Shown here: positions 12,159 to 24,304 of the stretch, piece by piece
How positions within the stretch are numbered: the stretch's first letter is position 1
Layout of the letters: each line of letters begins with the position of its first letter
Made by a program: the position numbers and the translations under genes
Notes under the pieces: generated by a model
The model's database searches: none
What the model saw: the letters and a program-made list of their open reading frames with translations, nothing else
Told to the model about the DNA's origin: nothing
NCBI RefSeq assembly: GCF_003286085.1
Contig: NW_020825326.1
Location: 1,984,001-2,048,000 of the forward strand
Origin: Drosophila persimilis
Lineage: Eukaryota > Arthropoda > Insecta > Diptera > Drosophilidae
Direction of reading: 5' to 3'
Length of the DNA: 64,000 bases

Positions 12159-12356
12159 CTCTGTCGCCAATCGGTTTTGTTTCGGTGATGACCCTCTTGG
12201 TCCCCACCCGTCCACATTGGAAAAGTCTCAGCCATTGACAAAGGCCCGAAGGTCTGGGCACATAGATTGATATTTCCCCAAGATGTTGTTTCTTTATTAC
12301 GGACTTTTTCTTTGTTTTAACATTTCAAGCAATAGTTCTATGCTTATGTTTATGTA

Positions 12357-12514
12357 CAGTGAAATTTCCCATTACGGACAGTCTCCATAGCCGAAAAAAC
12401 TCCGTCGACACGAACACTATTTCATTCATAAATACGTACGTACCTTCTTAGGCGAAAGCGTAAAAAGCTCCACAAAGACCTGTGCCGCCTCCCCGGCAAT
12501 GAGAAATTTCACTG
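12357..12514. mobile_element. pogo/Tc1-type MITE, 158 bp
   Basis: Perfect 12-base terminal inverted repeats (CAGTGAAATTTC at 12357-12368 and its complement at 12503-12514) continue imperfectly for about ten more bases (CCATTACGG against TCATTGCCGG). The element is flanked by TA on both sides (12355-12356 and 12515-12516), the duplication made by Tc1/mariner-superfamily insertion. CAGT ends resemble pogo-like elements. The 158 bases have no transposase, so it is a non-autonomous miniature element. Confidence 0.75.
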
Positions 12515-13116
12515 TATATTTGTAGAGTGTGCTCAATGTCAGTCTTTTCTGGTGTATGGGATTGAGCTATAAATATTTCACGTTTATAACATTTTCGTGT
12601 AGCCGTCTTGCGGAATTGCTCATAGTTTGGCGTCAATGTGATCCGGATAGAGCGCATCCGACCAGTTCGCGTCGGGGATAGCTAATAGATTTCACAGTGG
12701 ATTCCGTAGACGTCAGTAGTCGGGCTGAAAACCCCGCGAGAGGAAGTCTTTCTCTTTATTTTTATAATTTCGGCTTACCCTCCTATAGCTCCATTGATTC
12801 AGAGCGATTCTGCTTCAAAATTAGTACAGCACAAAAACATCTAACATAACGAAGCTGCAACAAATATGTAATACCTAGTATTTACATATAATGTAGGAAC
12901 AGGTTGTTTCATGAGAGGGAAGAATCACATAGAGAGAAAGAAAGGAACCACGACTTCTACTTAGGTTGTAATGTTAATTCTTGCAATTCCTTTATCATCT
13001 TTCCACCTAATAACCTTTTTTGATTAGAACTTTAAAATATTTTATCTGTTTTAATGATATGGTAGACATGACTATTTTCTTTGATTCATCGTTTTCGGGT
13101 TTCTCGTATCTTCAAT
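12515..13116. other. non-coding stretch
   Basis: Mixed-composition DNA followed by AT-rich DNA, with only short frames. The segment 12650-12790 is less repetitive, but I cannot assign it. Confidence 0.4.
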
Positions 13117-13296
13117 ACACTTGAAATATACTTGTAACTATAGCAAGCTTTAATAGTATCTGAAATTAAGCAAACATGGCTATAACGACTATGATATTGA
13201 TGCTAATCAAGAATAAATATACCTTATGGGGTCGAAAACGCTTTCTTCTGGGTGTTACACACATACACAAACTCTTCGAGGACCGGGTATAATAGT
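13117..13296 (-). mobile_element. DINE-1-like element, 5' fragment, minus strand
   Basis: Minus-strand reading gives a degraded tatacccggtcc start, gtgtaacacccagaag, gcgttttcgaccccat, gattagcatcaat and agccatgtttgc blocks, then cttgtaactatagcaag remnants toward 13117. The 3' end is absent. Confidence 0.65.
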
Positions 13297-15834
13297 GCGT
13301 AAATTAAGATCTTCGCTAATAGACCATCCAAATTGGAGGCTCGTTGATCTGTCATGTCTGTCATGTCTGGCGACAAAAAAACTCTGAACAAGAGATGTTT
13401 TTTCTTTCTCCACAGCTGGCGCTCCCCTAATGATAATCCTCCTCCCCTTCCTACCAGCACATATTGACTGAGCTTGACTATTGACATCATAATATATATG
13501 TACATGTGTATATGCATATATCGAACCTGAGTAGCGGGTCTCTTAGTGTCGAGGCTAGTGAACCTCGACTCATGCGTTCCGATTAGCTTGTTTTTCCATG
13601 TTGTTGGCCTTAAGAAAAATTCAACATGAGTCAATGGGTCTATTGCTGCGTAGACTGCAGCACGTCCCTTTGCTTGAGGCAATAATACAAGCACACTAAC
13701 ATTCACAAGCGTGCTTCCTCCCCTGCCCTTGCCGCACTTGCCCCTGCCAATATATTAGCCCTGGAAAACATTCATGGACCAGCTTCATGAGGTCAGGATT
13801 TATCTGTAAGCCTGAGGTTTCATTTGCGCATTTCAATGGGCTGTCTAAACATCTGAGTATCTGCTAGTGTTTGCTTAAATGTGTGTTGAGATGCGGATGC
13901 GTTGTTCCGAGGTGTGTAGTGTTGACTTATGCATTCAGAGTTAAAAGTCGCTAGCCACTCCGCCCGCACTACCTTCTACAGCTGGCACCTCTCTCCATGC
14001 CCAAAACATGCCCTCTTCCAACAGCCCACACCAACGCACCCCCTCTTCCCATCGACTCTTGTCAAACGCCGCATGCCTACACAAACAAGTCATTTTTAAT
14101 GCAAATTTTCTTTTTTTTTATTCACCAGCACCCATTCTTAGTCCCATCATTGAAGCAGGTGCCAACGCCAGGATGGGAAGCAACTCAGGATATGGTAGTG
14201 GGGTGGGGGGGTCGGTTGAAGGACCCCGCCGATCAAAGGTTAAAATAAACTGGAGCACGTCATGTAAATGTTTACACATCATCACCAACATTCAGCTAAG
14301 CAAACATATCGACCTCATCGGAGCAAGGACGTGGCAGCAGGTCCTGCTTCCGCTTCCGCTGTCGGGTCTCTCCATCCTCTTTCCTCCTCACTTTCTCTGT
14401 CTCTGCCAGCGTGTTTGTGTGTGTTTGGGGGATCCAACATTATTGGCGCATATGTTCGACACAAATTCCACAGATTGATGTTGGAATTTTTTTATTAGCA
14501 TTTCTATTTGCCATCACTACACCACCCCCGCATACTTGCGCCCGCTCCTTCCACAGCCTGTAGAGGACCCTCTTTACCCTCACATATGGCTGATGTACTC
14601 GATATTGTTTTTGTATGCTGTTGGTATATCCCGAAAAATGTTTGTTCTATGCTATTGTCCTTTTTCGGCTGTAGTACCAATCGCACAGTATCCTACCCGG
14701 CTCTACCCCCCACCCACCATGCACTCTGCAACAACCCCAACCCGAACCCAACCTAGACCATACCAGCTATCAAACAAAGGCATTTTTAAATTGTGCGTTC
14801 TTTTTCCCCTAACATTTTTTGTTCTGTTTCCTTGAGCAGGCGGCAGGCAGGGATACGCGAAACAAAAACAACGTGAACGGGTGGCCGAAGAGCCGAGGAA
14901 CAACGAACAGGACCGGCCAGAGAGGTAAGGGGCAGGGTGAGAGGAAAAGCTACGACAAAGGGGAATAGCAAAGCAGGAAAATCGAATTGAAAGCGCCGAA
15001 AAGCGACAATCGATTGATTTCATGTTGATTACCTTGATTTGTTGCTGTTGTTGTTTGGTAAGCGGCTTAAAGAGACAGACACAGACACAGACACAGCCAC
15101 ACAGAAAGGGGGAGATAGAGCGATAGAGAGAGACTGGATTGTCTTCCGATTTACATCCTTCAATCCGATATTTACACATTCAGTGATGTAATCAGAATAC
15201 ACTCCCAGGCATCGGTCGATAAACGCGCCGCTTAACGAATCACTAACTCTGCAAAGCTCCTTTGATGAATATAATCGGAATCGAGAATCAACAGTGGAAC
15301 CAGCGTGGAGCTCCGCAATCGGAGGATTGAAAGATTCCGGAGTGAGGGGTTGCTGACGGCATTGAGAAAAGAAAGGGTTTAAGATATTGCCCTATTACTT
15401 AAGGGATTTAAATTTTTAAGTGGTTTCTGTCAGCTCCACATTCCACTCTCTCAACTTGGGTTTTAAGAATTTGAGAACATTTTTTCATCTGAAGCCAAAT
15501 CCAAGGAAAACATTTATCTCTTCTAATTTGTATCAAATGCTTTGTTCCCTTTATACTATAAAATAGAATTTATCTCCGGACACTTCTCTAGTTCATTCCG
15601 AAGTTCAAAAGACAGTGAGGGATATCATTATATGTACGCATGTATTTAAAGTGGCCTTAGGGATTATCTTATAATAGTGTGGCCGTAATATGTACTAGGG
15701 ATTATCTTACCTTTATTCAAAATTATCATCTCATGTCATACAACACCAATAAAACCAATCGAGCGGCTCATTCTGCTAAATTCATTCATTCATTCTGACT
15801 TCCAATGATTATTAAGATAAAGGATAGGTTAGGT
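13297..15834. other. non-coding stretch, no gene recognised
   Basis: It contains a T-rich patch, a G run near 14197-14213 and a CA/GA-rich segment near 15075-15135. Open frames of 80-160 codons (13224-13706, 14008-14478, 14703-15179) overlap one another on both strands and have low-complexity or biased composition. None shows a recognised domain. Confidence 0.5.
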
Positions 15835-16475
15835 TAAACTGAACGGGCCTCACAGGGGCCACGTTTAGGCCATTATGGCCCTTAGTTAACCGGATGGATG
15901 GTATAAACCGTCGCGGGAGTGCTTATGAGGTTTGAAAGTCCTCGAGAATCGAAGTGTTTTTAGCAAAGGCAAAGAGGGCAGTCGCAGATGAGGTGTTCCA
16001 GGGTCACCTCGCACAGCAGGTCCTCCGCCTCCTACTGTTCTGGAGGATCATATGCTGGCCCCTCGATTGGTAATCCGATTCCGTCATTGCAGGAGCTTCA
16101 GTGCTTTGTCTCCCTCGACTGCAATGTGGAGGAGAACCTTTGCATTTGGTATGGACGGGATCAGCTCCCTGTCTAATACCTCCAGCTTCCCATTCTCGTC
16201 GCTGCGATTGAGAACGTCCACAATCAGATATCTCTCGGGCACTTCACTCGAGTGTTGCCTTTTGGACATTCGCCGCGCTCCTCTGGAGCCCTAGATTGGC
16301 TAGATTGGATTGCTGCTCCTGGGAGATATCCGCCCTGGCTTGGAGCCGGCTCAGTAATTTGAGGGTAGCCTTGTACTCGGCTTTCGCCTTCATCCCCTCC
16401 CTAGAAAGTTTCGGCAGGGAGCTGATATCTGGTTCAGGCGAGAAGGCAATACCGTAAATCAGAATGATCCTCAAA
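15835..16475 (-). pseudogene. non-LTR retrotransposon fragment: ORF1-like part joined to ORF2 3' end
   Basis: Minus-strand reading starts near 16430 with LPKLSREGMKAKAEYKATLK and an alanine/glutamine-rich helix. It continues after a frameshift into VPERYLIVDVLNRSDENGK and IPNAKVLLHIAVEGDKALK near 16240-16090, which I take to be an ORF1 product of a non-LTR element. Beyond a short junction the frame reads EDLLCEVTLEHLICDCPLC near 16020-15965. This resembles the EHLLxxCP block at the 3' end of ORF2 after RNase H. A stop follows and the copy ends in a 3' untranslated remnant with cctaacctaa-like sequence near 15835. Everything between the two parts is missing. The clade, LOA or Jockey, is uncertain. 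Confidence 0.6.
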
Positions 16476-16499
16476 TAAAATTTTACATTTCCGACATTT

Positions 16500-16625
16500 T
16501 TATACCCGGTACGGGAACAGTATAGGACTTGTGTAACACCTAGTTTGATGTCACAGGAGTCTGGATACAAAATTTGGTTGCTCTAGCTCTCATAGTCTCT
16601 GAGATCTTGGTGCTCACCGCCCATT
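16500..16625 (-). mobile_element. DINE-1-like fragment, internally deleted
   Basis: On the plus strand the segment reads tatacccggtac, then jumps to gtgtaacacctag, cacaggagtctggatacaa and ctctagctctcatagtctctgag. These blocks match the minus-strand copy at 57965-58549 with intervening parts missing. Confidence 0.6.
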
Positions 16626-18016
16626 TTGGCAATTTTTTGTTTGGTAAAACATCAATTCGTCCTGCATAAAATATATTGTGGACCTTGCCGCGGCTCACTC
16701 CCGCTCGTTTATATTAGTTTTTGAGTATATCAAATATTAAAGTTCTCGATGCATTAAGATTCATTGAATTAAATACCCTACTTAGTGTTGCACGAACATT
16801 CCGACTAGGGTTTGAAACCAATTAATTTTCTCATTATAGCAATTTCTTAGTTTCTTTTATCTGTATCCCTATGTAGTTTTAACAATTTCTTTCATTTGAA
16901 CACTGCTTAGATAATAATACAACAAATAATTTTTTACAGATTTTTTAACTTTGCTTCCAAGTTTCCAAGCCCTTCTTGTTTCCAAACCCGGAGAAATGGC
17001 TAAGCGGAAGGATATTTAACTCCAACGAAGAAGTGATCTCACAAAAATGCCTATTTTGAGGACTTCGGCAAAATTCGAACAAATGTTGGACAAAATTTAT
17101 GGAGCTGAAAGGAGACAATACTGAATAATAAAATGATTGTTTATCCAAACAACTGTGTTTCATTCATAAAGTGACGGACTTATTGAACAGCCCTCGTACT
17201 ATGACCACCTTCAACCCTCAACTTTGACCCCTCAACCCCTGACTCATAACAACATTCTCAACAGTGATTTGGGACTTCAGCCTTTTCTGAAAGTGTACAT
17301 CAACATTACGTCAACATCAGTGACGAGAAAAGGAGGACCATCAAAAGCATCCAAATTCAATAATTTATGGGGAGAGCTCTTCGGCTTTAACCTCATCGAA
17401 AGAAGCCAAGTAGAATTTCGGAAATCTGCAAATTGAAAAGCTACAACAGACGGCAATGGGAGGCAGGGCACAGTCGGAGTGGCTGCAGGCGACGGCGACG
17501 GCGACGGCGACCCTAGATGAGGCGGAAGTAGAGCCCATGCCAAAAAAGAATGAATTCCTCTATTACGTATGCCAATCACGAAGTGAAACTTAAAAACTTT
17601 GCACGATAATCCTCGGCAAGGGTGCGTGGTTAGGGAAGGGCTGGGGCTGGGTCAGATGGAAGCGGCCTGGGGGATGCCGGGTCAGAGGGGAACAGGATCC
17701 AATCCAGTTGTCGGTGTTAAACTGAGGATGGTAGCCGTGAGTTTCTGTTCCGCAAGGACTACGCGAGTTGGTCTCCATAAAAAAAGAGGAATACAAAGTG
17801 AAATGAGCGGAAAGTGGCGGCGAGGAAAGGGGACGAGTGGGTTGACGGATGGTGTAGGCTATGCGAAGGGGGCGATGTAAAGCTTCAGGCAGGGCGCTGC
17901 AGCGGTTCGAAGAAGGTTACGTAGAGGGTGTCAAATTGTCAGAGGTTGTCAACTAAAAACTGGCATTAAGGTGGAAAATCGCGTACGCCGGATTTCTCTT
18001 GTCTCCCCGTCTTAAC

Positions 18017-18058
<42 letters not shown>

Positions 18059-19429
18059 CCTCCTGTCTCCTGTGGTCCCATTGTGGGCCTTCTCCGTAGC
18101 TTGTCACTCCTGCCTCACCCCTCTCTAAAAAGAGAGGATAATGACGTTTGTGTGTAGGCTGTCAACGAATTGAAAAAGAATTGAAAAATATACGGGCTTA
18201 TGTGTGAGTGCCATCGCTCTATAAATTTCTACACAAATACATAGAATATTTGTATCTGTATCTATATCTGTATCTGTATCTGACAAAGCGGCTGATGATT
18301 ATGCCGCCTATGACAAGGTTCATTCCGGACGAGAACTGCTGATAAAGTTGTTAAGTGAATTGGTTCACTCTGAGTGGGAGACCACTCGGTTCGTTGGAGG
18401 CTTAGTTAGGCTCATGTGGCTGACCACGTCCCACTTCTCTCCACACAAGCCTCCGCTCACGCTCACGCTCACGCCCTTGGCCGTTCCCCATTCCGTGCTC
18501 CCCACTCTCGGTTTCCTTCTTCCTGCTGTCTGCTGCCTGCTGCCTGCTGCCTGCTCTGGTTACATTTTGCGCATAAATGCGTTTAATCTTGAAGGAACCG
18601 CAGGTTGCATGGAGCCGGAGAAGTCGTCGTAGTGGGATCCAGAGACTGAGCCTTGGCCCGCAGAATTTCTTGACTGCTCCTCCCTTATGCCTCTGCCCAT
18701 CTACCCTTTGCTCTCTCGTGCAGCGCTAAATAAACACAATTTTCGCAGCTGTCCCGGCCCTCTCCCAATCTCCGTTCACGGCTGCTGCGGTCGCTTGTTT
18801 CATAGTTTCCAATTGCCAAGAGTTCAGCGGTTCTCTCCATCTTTTCCTTTCCTTTTCCTTTTTACCCCGCTCCCGCATTTGTTGAATGTTTTTCGTTGCC
18901 GCTGTTTCGCTTTTGCTTCTTTTTTCATTCTTTCTCTGAAAACTTTCAGCTTTTCGAAGGCGAAGGCCTTTCTCCATCTCCATCTCCATTCCCACCTCCA
19001 TCTCTATCTCCATTTTCCATTTTCACTCGGCGCTCGGAGGTTCTCTGCGTTTCATTTGTTGGCTTCGGCTAACGAAAATTTTATTACAAGTTTTCTATAA
19101 TCGACTTGCGGGCTGCGGTCGCCAAAGAGCTACACATTTCCGATCTACGCTCTTGCTCTTCCCCGCATCGCTGGTATCGTAAAACTTAAATCGAGCGCTT
19201 GGTCTGGGAGCTTGGTCTCGGAGCTCTTTCCACTTTCGAGTGGTCCGCACTGGCATAGTACTTACGGTACTTATGCCTTGCGCTTTGCCGTATGTCACCT
19301 ATACGGAACGAGCTGGTGGGGGTTGTACCCGACACGAAAGCACGTATTGGGGGTGGGGGGCCGGCTTCTAATTTCGGTAGAGTAGGGATGGAATCGCTCG
19401 GACATTGTAGAAATACAATTATTATTCAC
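16626..19429. other. non-coding stretch with low-complexity tracts
   Basis: It contains a (GCGACG)n-like tract at 17487-17512, the C homopolymer at 18018-18055, tatctg/tctatc repeats near 18252-18282 and a pyrimidine-rich region at 18820-19020. The 19095-19298 minus frame lies in a less repetitive GC-rich patch but shows no recognised motif. Confidence 0.5.
18018..18055. repeat. 38-base C homopolymer
   Basis: An uninterrupted run of 38 cytosines followed by tcccctcctg. Such a run is rare in Drosophila. The opposite strand is a G homopolymer that can form quadruplexes. The exact length may be affected by sequencing or assembly slippage. Confidence 0.9.
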
Positions 19430-20270
19430 GTGATATTTTTATTGTGTAGGTACATTTATTAGCTGTTAATTAACGTATCTTTTTCATAAAATGCAAAAAC
19501 TGACTGATGCCGATAGGGCAGCAATATTGGTATTGGGGTCAGCAAACATTAGTTATGGCACTATTAGCCCAAAACTTGGGATGAGAAAGTCTTCTTTAAA
19601 CAATTTTACACACAAATTTTCGAAAAACGCGGTTCGGTAAAACGACAATCCCCTCAGGAAGTAAGAAGAAGACCGCCGCAAAGGACTATCAAAGTAGGAT
19701 CCTATTCTGAAACATGGCAGTCTCTAAAATCGGTTCAAAATATCATAAGATATTAGAAGACAGTTTATTTAGTCGTTAGGTACCGATATTTTGGTGCACT
19801 TTAGGGTGGCGTCTTCGGGAGGCAGGACTTGACGATCGGCGGCCAGAAAAAATACCCATTTTGACACTAAAAAGAACTCCAGAACAGGCGCCAATGGTCC
19901 AAACTGAACAAAACTTTGACTGAAATGACAAAAGAAATGTAATGCTTTTAATTGATTTAATATAAACGCGGCTTATTGTGAAAATAGGACGAATGATCGC
20001 CGCAAAGTTGGAGAAAGTTATAAAAGTTAATGCCTAAAACAAACGGTAAGGCAAGGAGGCAGCAGGATGGTCTGGGGATGTTTTATTTTATATAATATAC
20101 ATACATGTATATAATATAATAATTGACCGATATGTAAGGGCGGGCAAAAAACTTTCAGAGGAAAACCTCATTCCGCCTAATGAGGACCACTTTCCACTTG
20201 CTGAAGCCCTCCTCTTCTAGGACGATTCTGCTCCTTACCGCCAGGTCAGGCATATTTTGTTTAAAGTTTG
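19430..20270 (+). pseudogene. Tc1-like transposase relic
   Basis: The ATG at 19491 opens a 49-residue frame with a Tc1-type paired helix-turn-helix: MQKLTDADRAAILVLGSANI, then YGTISPKLGMRKSSLNNF, closing at a stop at 19638. In shifted frames there follow the basic SGSKKKTAA linker, WRLREAGLDDRRPEK near 19807, RTPEQAP near 19872, RRKVGE and KQTVRQGGSRMVWGCF near 20000-20085, and a final EDDSAPYRQ block near 20220 that corresponds to the QDNAPCH segment with the second catalytic aspartate. An AT-rich insertion interrupts it at about 20090-20130. Stops and frameshifts make it inactive, and the extreme C-terminus is not visible. Confidence 0.8.
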
Positions 20271-21172
20271 TTATTACATTGTGTAATGGATGGATTCTCT
20301 AAGGTAAAATAATATTTATCAATAAGTAGTGGGAATTAGGACATTGGACTGGCAGTGAAATGGTCCTGGTTTCAATCCGATCTAGAATATTTAGCACATC
20401 ATGAACGTTATAATATGAAAGCAGAGACTTTTCCCTTAACTTTATCTGAATTGAATGAAATATTTGAAAAAGTGTGGCATAACGATATAAACATCGAATC
20501 AATCTGAAATCTGATCCGATATTGTCCAGATCAGACAATCGGCGAGCGATTCAGACCGCCAACGATTTGCTCTCGGGGTATGCTCGGACAGCATGTGCCA
20601 ATACTTTTTGTACCCGGTTCTAATTCTTGACATTTCCATGTTCACAAATAAATGATGGCTATACAGCTTGAACGCTTCTATAGAAAATCCAATTCAATAA
20701 ATTACCTAAGTTAGGAATCAGCACCATCAGGGGCCATCGGACCCCCTTACTTTGTTCACTCTGGCTACAACAATAGGCCGATCGCAACGATCGCATATGA
20801 TCATTCTTTTTGATTCTGAGTTTTCTTTTTCCATTTAAACGATTATAATATACCCCCTTTTTCTATGAGCAAGCTACTTCAACACAAGATTTGTTGTTGT
20901 ACAATATATTTTATTCCACACGAGGCGATGCGAAGTCTCTTAAAGTCCGATTTAATCTAAATTGAGATAAGTTTCCACCAGGTTCGAGTCCGAACCACGA
21001 AAATAATAATAAATAATCGTTCACCTGCTTTTAGAGGGCCAACGGAACAGTTTTGAATTCAATTTTAGGGTCAATCGGGCGACCGACAGGTGGGTAAACC
21101 AAATCGAAATGCTTAAATTCCCCGGGCGAACCCACCAAAAGGTGTTGGACACTCGCACCTATGTACATATGT

Positions 21173-21201
21173 GTATGTATGTATGTATGTATGTATGTAT
21201 G
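21173..21201. repeat. (GTAT)n microsatellite
   Basis: Seven or so tatg units in a row. Confidence 0.85.
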
Positions 21202-21338
21202 ATGTGAGTACATGTGTATTCCGCAGAACTACAAATGAGAAAGGCAATGGAAACGTGTTAAGTTGTTGCTTTTTCAGGCTTCTATTTGCGCTTGCGGGAC
21301 CCCAGCAACAAATTGCGGTACTCGTTATTATGATGCCG

Positions 21339-21340
21339 AG

Positions 21341-21371
<31 letters not shown>

Positions 21372-21376
21372 ACATT
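21339..21376. repeat. (CA)n microsatellite
   Basis: A CA tract with gc interruptions in its right half. Confidence 0.85.
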
Positions 21377-22311
21377 GAGAAACTGGAGCGTGAGGCACTT
21401 GTGTCATTTGTAATTGAAAATGAAAATGCAAAGGCAACAAAGGGATAAGCAGCGGAAGAAAAAAACACACAAACAGCAGAAAGGAAACAAAAAGGAAACA
21501 ATTCTCAAACAAAAATGAAGCCGAAGGATCGAGGACCGAAGCTTCAGATACCCTTGCAGATCCTGTTTGTATGGCAGCTATCACATGATATATCGATACA
21601 ATTTGAGTGCATTATGTACATTATGTACATTTCACAATACAATTCCTATTTTCTATATCTTCCTATGTTTTGTCCTCTGATGCCGATCAAGAATATGTAT
21701 AGAGTATATGTTAGTAACCGCTCCATTGTATAGACGTTGAAAACGCATGATCAGAATAGTATTATCCCTTGAGAGGGTATAAAAAAAAAAAGAAACGGTA
21801 TAGAGGGGAAGAGGAAGTTTCTACTTTGACATATGTAGATACCAACGTGGCAAAGAGAGAGACAGACAGAGTGAGAGAGAGATAGCGAGTGGGATAAACA
21901 GAGCTAACAGATAGTAATAGCTCCCTTTTTGTCCCTATCTCTGTCGGTGGCACGCGAATAACTGTCAATTTATATGCCGTTAGCGTGCTGTCAATGAGCA
22001 TGAATATGAAGTGCTCCCAACAACCACCCCCATCAACCACCAAAGCCCCCAACCCTTCCCCAACACTCAAACCCAAGCCAACAGTATGTAAAACGGAAAT
22101 GCATTCGTCAGTTTCCATCGTTGTTTGGCGCTGGCATCGGAAGGCACTAAAAACTAAGGACACACTAATCAACAAACATTTACGCCGACATTGCGTGCAT
22201 ATTAAACAACGATCCCCCCCTCCAGGCAGTGGCATAGCCGAAGGAAACGGCGTAAGAGTTATTAACTGGGCCTGCCACGACGTCAACTTTGAGTGAGGAG
22301 AAATGGACCTA

Positions 22312-22343
<32 letters not shown>

Positions 22344-22356
22344 TGTGGACTGTGGA
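22312..22356. repeat. 7-bp minisatellite (gaccgtg)
   Basis: About six tandem heptamers. The last two units carry a c-to-t change (gactgtg). Confidence 0.85.
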
Positions 22357-24255
22357 ACTGGGAGAAACCTTTGCTTATCCGCCGTGTAGCCCTTGGCGCT
22401 ACAGTGGCAAACCCTCCATTGTTCCCCCACTATCTGAAGAATACCACCTCCTTCCTACCCCTTTCAATACCACGTTCGCCACTTGCTCCGCTCATTTGAC
22501 TGGGAAACGTAAATTATATTCAGCAATTTATCATTTAAAAGTTTAATGTGCTTCTATAAATTTAAGTTGCATGACTCAAGTGTCGAGCCGAGAGGGAGAC
22601 GGTGACGGAGACGGAGACGGAGACGGAGAGGGGCTCACCAAAGGAGAGAGAAACAGGGAAAGATAAAGGGGTGTGGCAGGGCCGGAGGTGGAGCGCTATT
22701 AGTTGCAAAATAAATTGCTTCCACACAGACCAGAAACCAGAAACAGGTTCATGTTCATGTTCGGTTTAGTTAAGTTCAGTTCTGTTTTGTTCTGTTGCCA
22801 GCTGGCTCCGTGTGGAATTTGTGGCTCCGTGTCTTCCCTGAAGGTCAAAGGCCGTGCCAAGGTGAAATGGATAAATGCCTTAACATGAATTTCAATTGGC
22901 AATCGACCAACAGCTATGGCAAAGGGGGCGTTTTCGTATTGGGCTTGTTGGAAAAGAAGTCCTTGGGCTGCTTTGCCTAGGAAGGATTGGGTCAAAACTA
23001 TGAAACAACGATCAACCTTCTTTCGAACCTCCGAGTGAGGAGGCTCAATGGATAGAGAACCCCCTTCTGAAGCATTTAGAATCCCTTTTTTGAACATTTA
23101 ACTACATGTACATTGTATGTCCAACTAGATAATCTGCTCATTTCATGCCAAATGAACCAAAGACAGCTTAAATATTTACTCATTCACATGCGCTGTAACA
23201 GAAATTAAATCAAAACTCTCAACTACTCGTGTTAAGTTCATTAAGTTGGATTCCAGTGTACATATTTACATATGTATTTCCCTAAAAATTATGCTATTGC
23301 CTTGACACGTAAGGAGAGTATTATGATTTGAACCCAAGGCTTGCAACGCACAAGCGGAAGCCTTTCGTAGCCCCATAAGTTATAAAAATGTGTTCTAATC
23401 TACAAAGTCTGCAAAGCCATGTCAGATCTTCTGTCTGTATGCTAAGTACGATGTAAAATAGTCCCTAGATGGGCAGTTACGATCAATACATAATAGCTCT
23501 GCTAAACAAACGATCTACGGAGAGAAACTATTTTTTTTCTGAGCTAATTTCATGAGTTACTAACATACATACATATGTATGGATATAGAACTATCGATCT
23601 GCAGGGGTATCAAGAGTTTGGGACTTTGCATCTTGCTTACACATGCAGCGGCTGAACGACTGAATGACTGAGAGACCCCGATACAGATGGGAGCTCCTAT
23701 TCAGGATAGATATGCCCGGAATCCTGCATGGTTAAATGTTTGTAAGCCCTGGCAGACGTGAGTGAAGTCAACCAGGCGGTGTAAGGATATGGCTGTGGTA
23801 GCCGGAGAGCAGCAAAGCATATTATAGAAACTATTTGCCACCTAGCAGGAGAAGGCCACCGGAATGCGTTGCCAGAGTGGAAGCAGGAGCAGGAGCAGAA
23901 CCAGAGGCAGGAGCGCGAGACAGGAGATAGGAGGACACTTCACTCTGTCGGCATGCAATTTGTTTAGTGTGTGAAAATGAAACATTTTTGTTGTCGCCGC
24001 TCGACTTCTTTCCTTTCCTTTCCCTTCTACTTTCGCCCCCATGCCTCCGCCCCCTTGGATGTCTGGGTATCTTTCTCTTAGCTGCTTGGCTGCGCTTTTC
24101 TTGGTTATTCTGCGTCGTACGGCGAGAACCGTCGTCGTCCTGGAGGACATCGCACAACACGCGAATGATTGATGGTTTTTCTTAACGAAGAACGGGACAA
24201 ACAAATGAAACTTTTGTTTCTTGCATAATAAAATAACGGGAGAGCACAGGGAGAG

Positions 24256-24304
24256 TGGGCCAGGCCGGGCCAGGCCGGGCCAGGACGGGCCAGGACGGGC
24301 CAGG
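24256..24304. repeat. 10-bp minisatellite (gggccaggcc)
   Basis: About five tandem decamers, alternating between ggccgggcca and ggacgggcca forms. The array folds into overlapping artefact frames on both strands. Confidence 0.85.

Larger units (their letters stand above)
10651..12354. other. non-coding stretch with G- and C-rich tracts
   Basis: It holds a tandem acacaggc-type repeat (11127-11156), a G-rich stretch (11340-11362), a ggggta/ggggca array (11518-11575) and a (CCACCG)n tract (12123-12158). The 144-codon frame at 10739-11173 starts at a non-ATG codon and runs into the CA-rich repeat. I do not regard it as a gene. Confidence 0.5.
20275..24255. other. non-coding stretch, microsatellite-rich
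   Basis: It contains a GTAT array (21173-21201), a CA tract (21339-21376), a seven-base minisatellite (22312-22356) and a gacgga array (22598-22632). A stretch at 21683-21790 (gatcaagaatatgtata, then gagggtataaa) may be a small DINE-1 remnant. A degenerate tRNA-like segment lies at 20323-20380. The 222-codon minus frame at 21762-22430 crosses the minisatellite and looks spurious. Confidence 0.5.

Noticed and set aside
20980-20995. ggttcgagtcc, a perfect tRNA B-box
   Set aside because: No A-box or acceptor stem upstream at tRNA spacing.
21762-22430. 222-codon minus-strand frame
   Set aside because: Crosses the gaccgtg minisatellite and GA/TC tracts; no domain.
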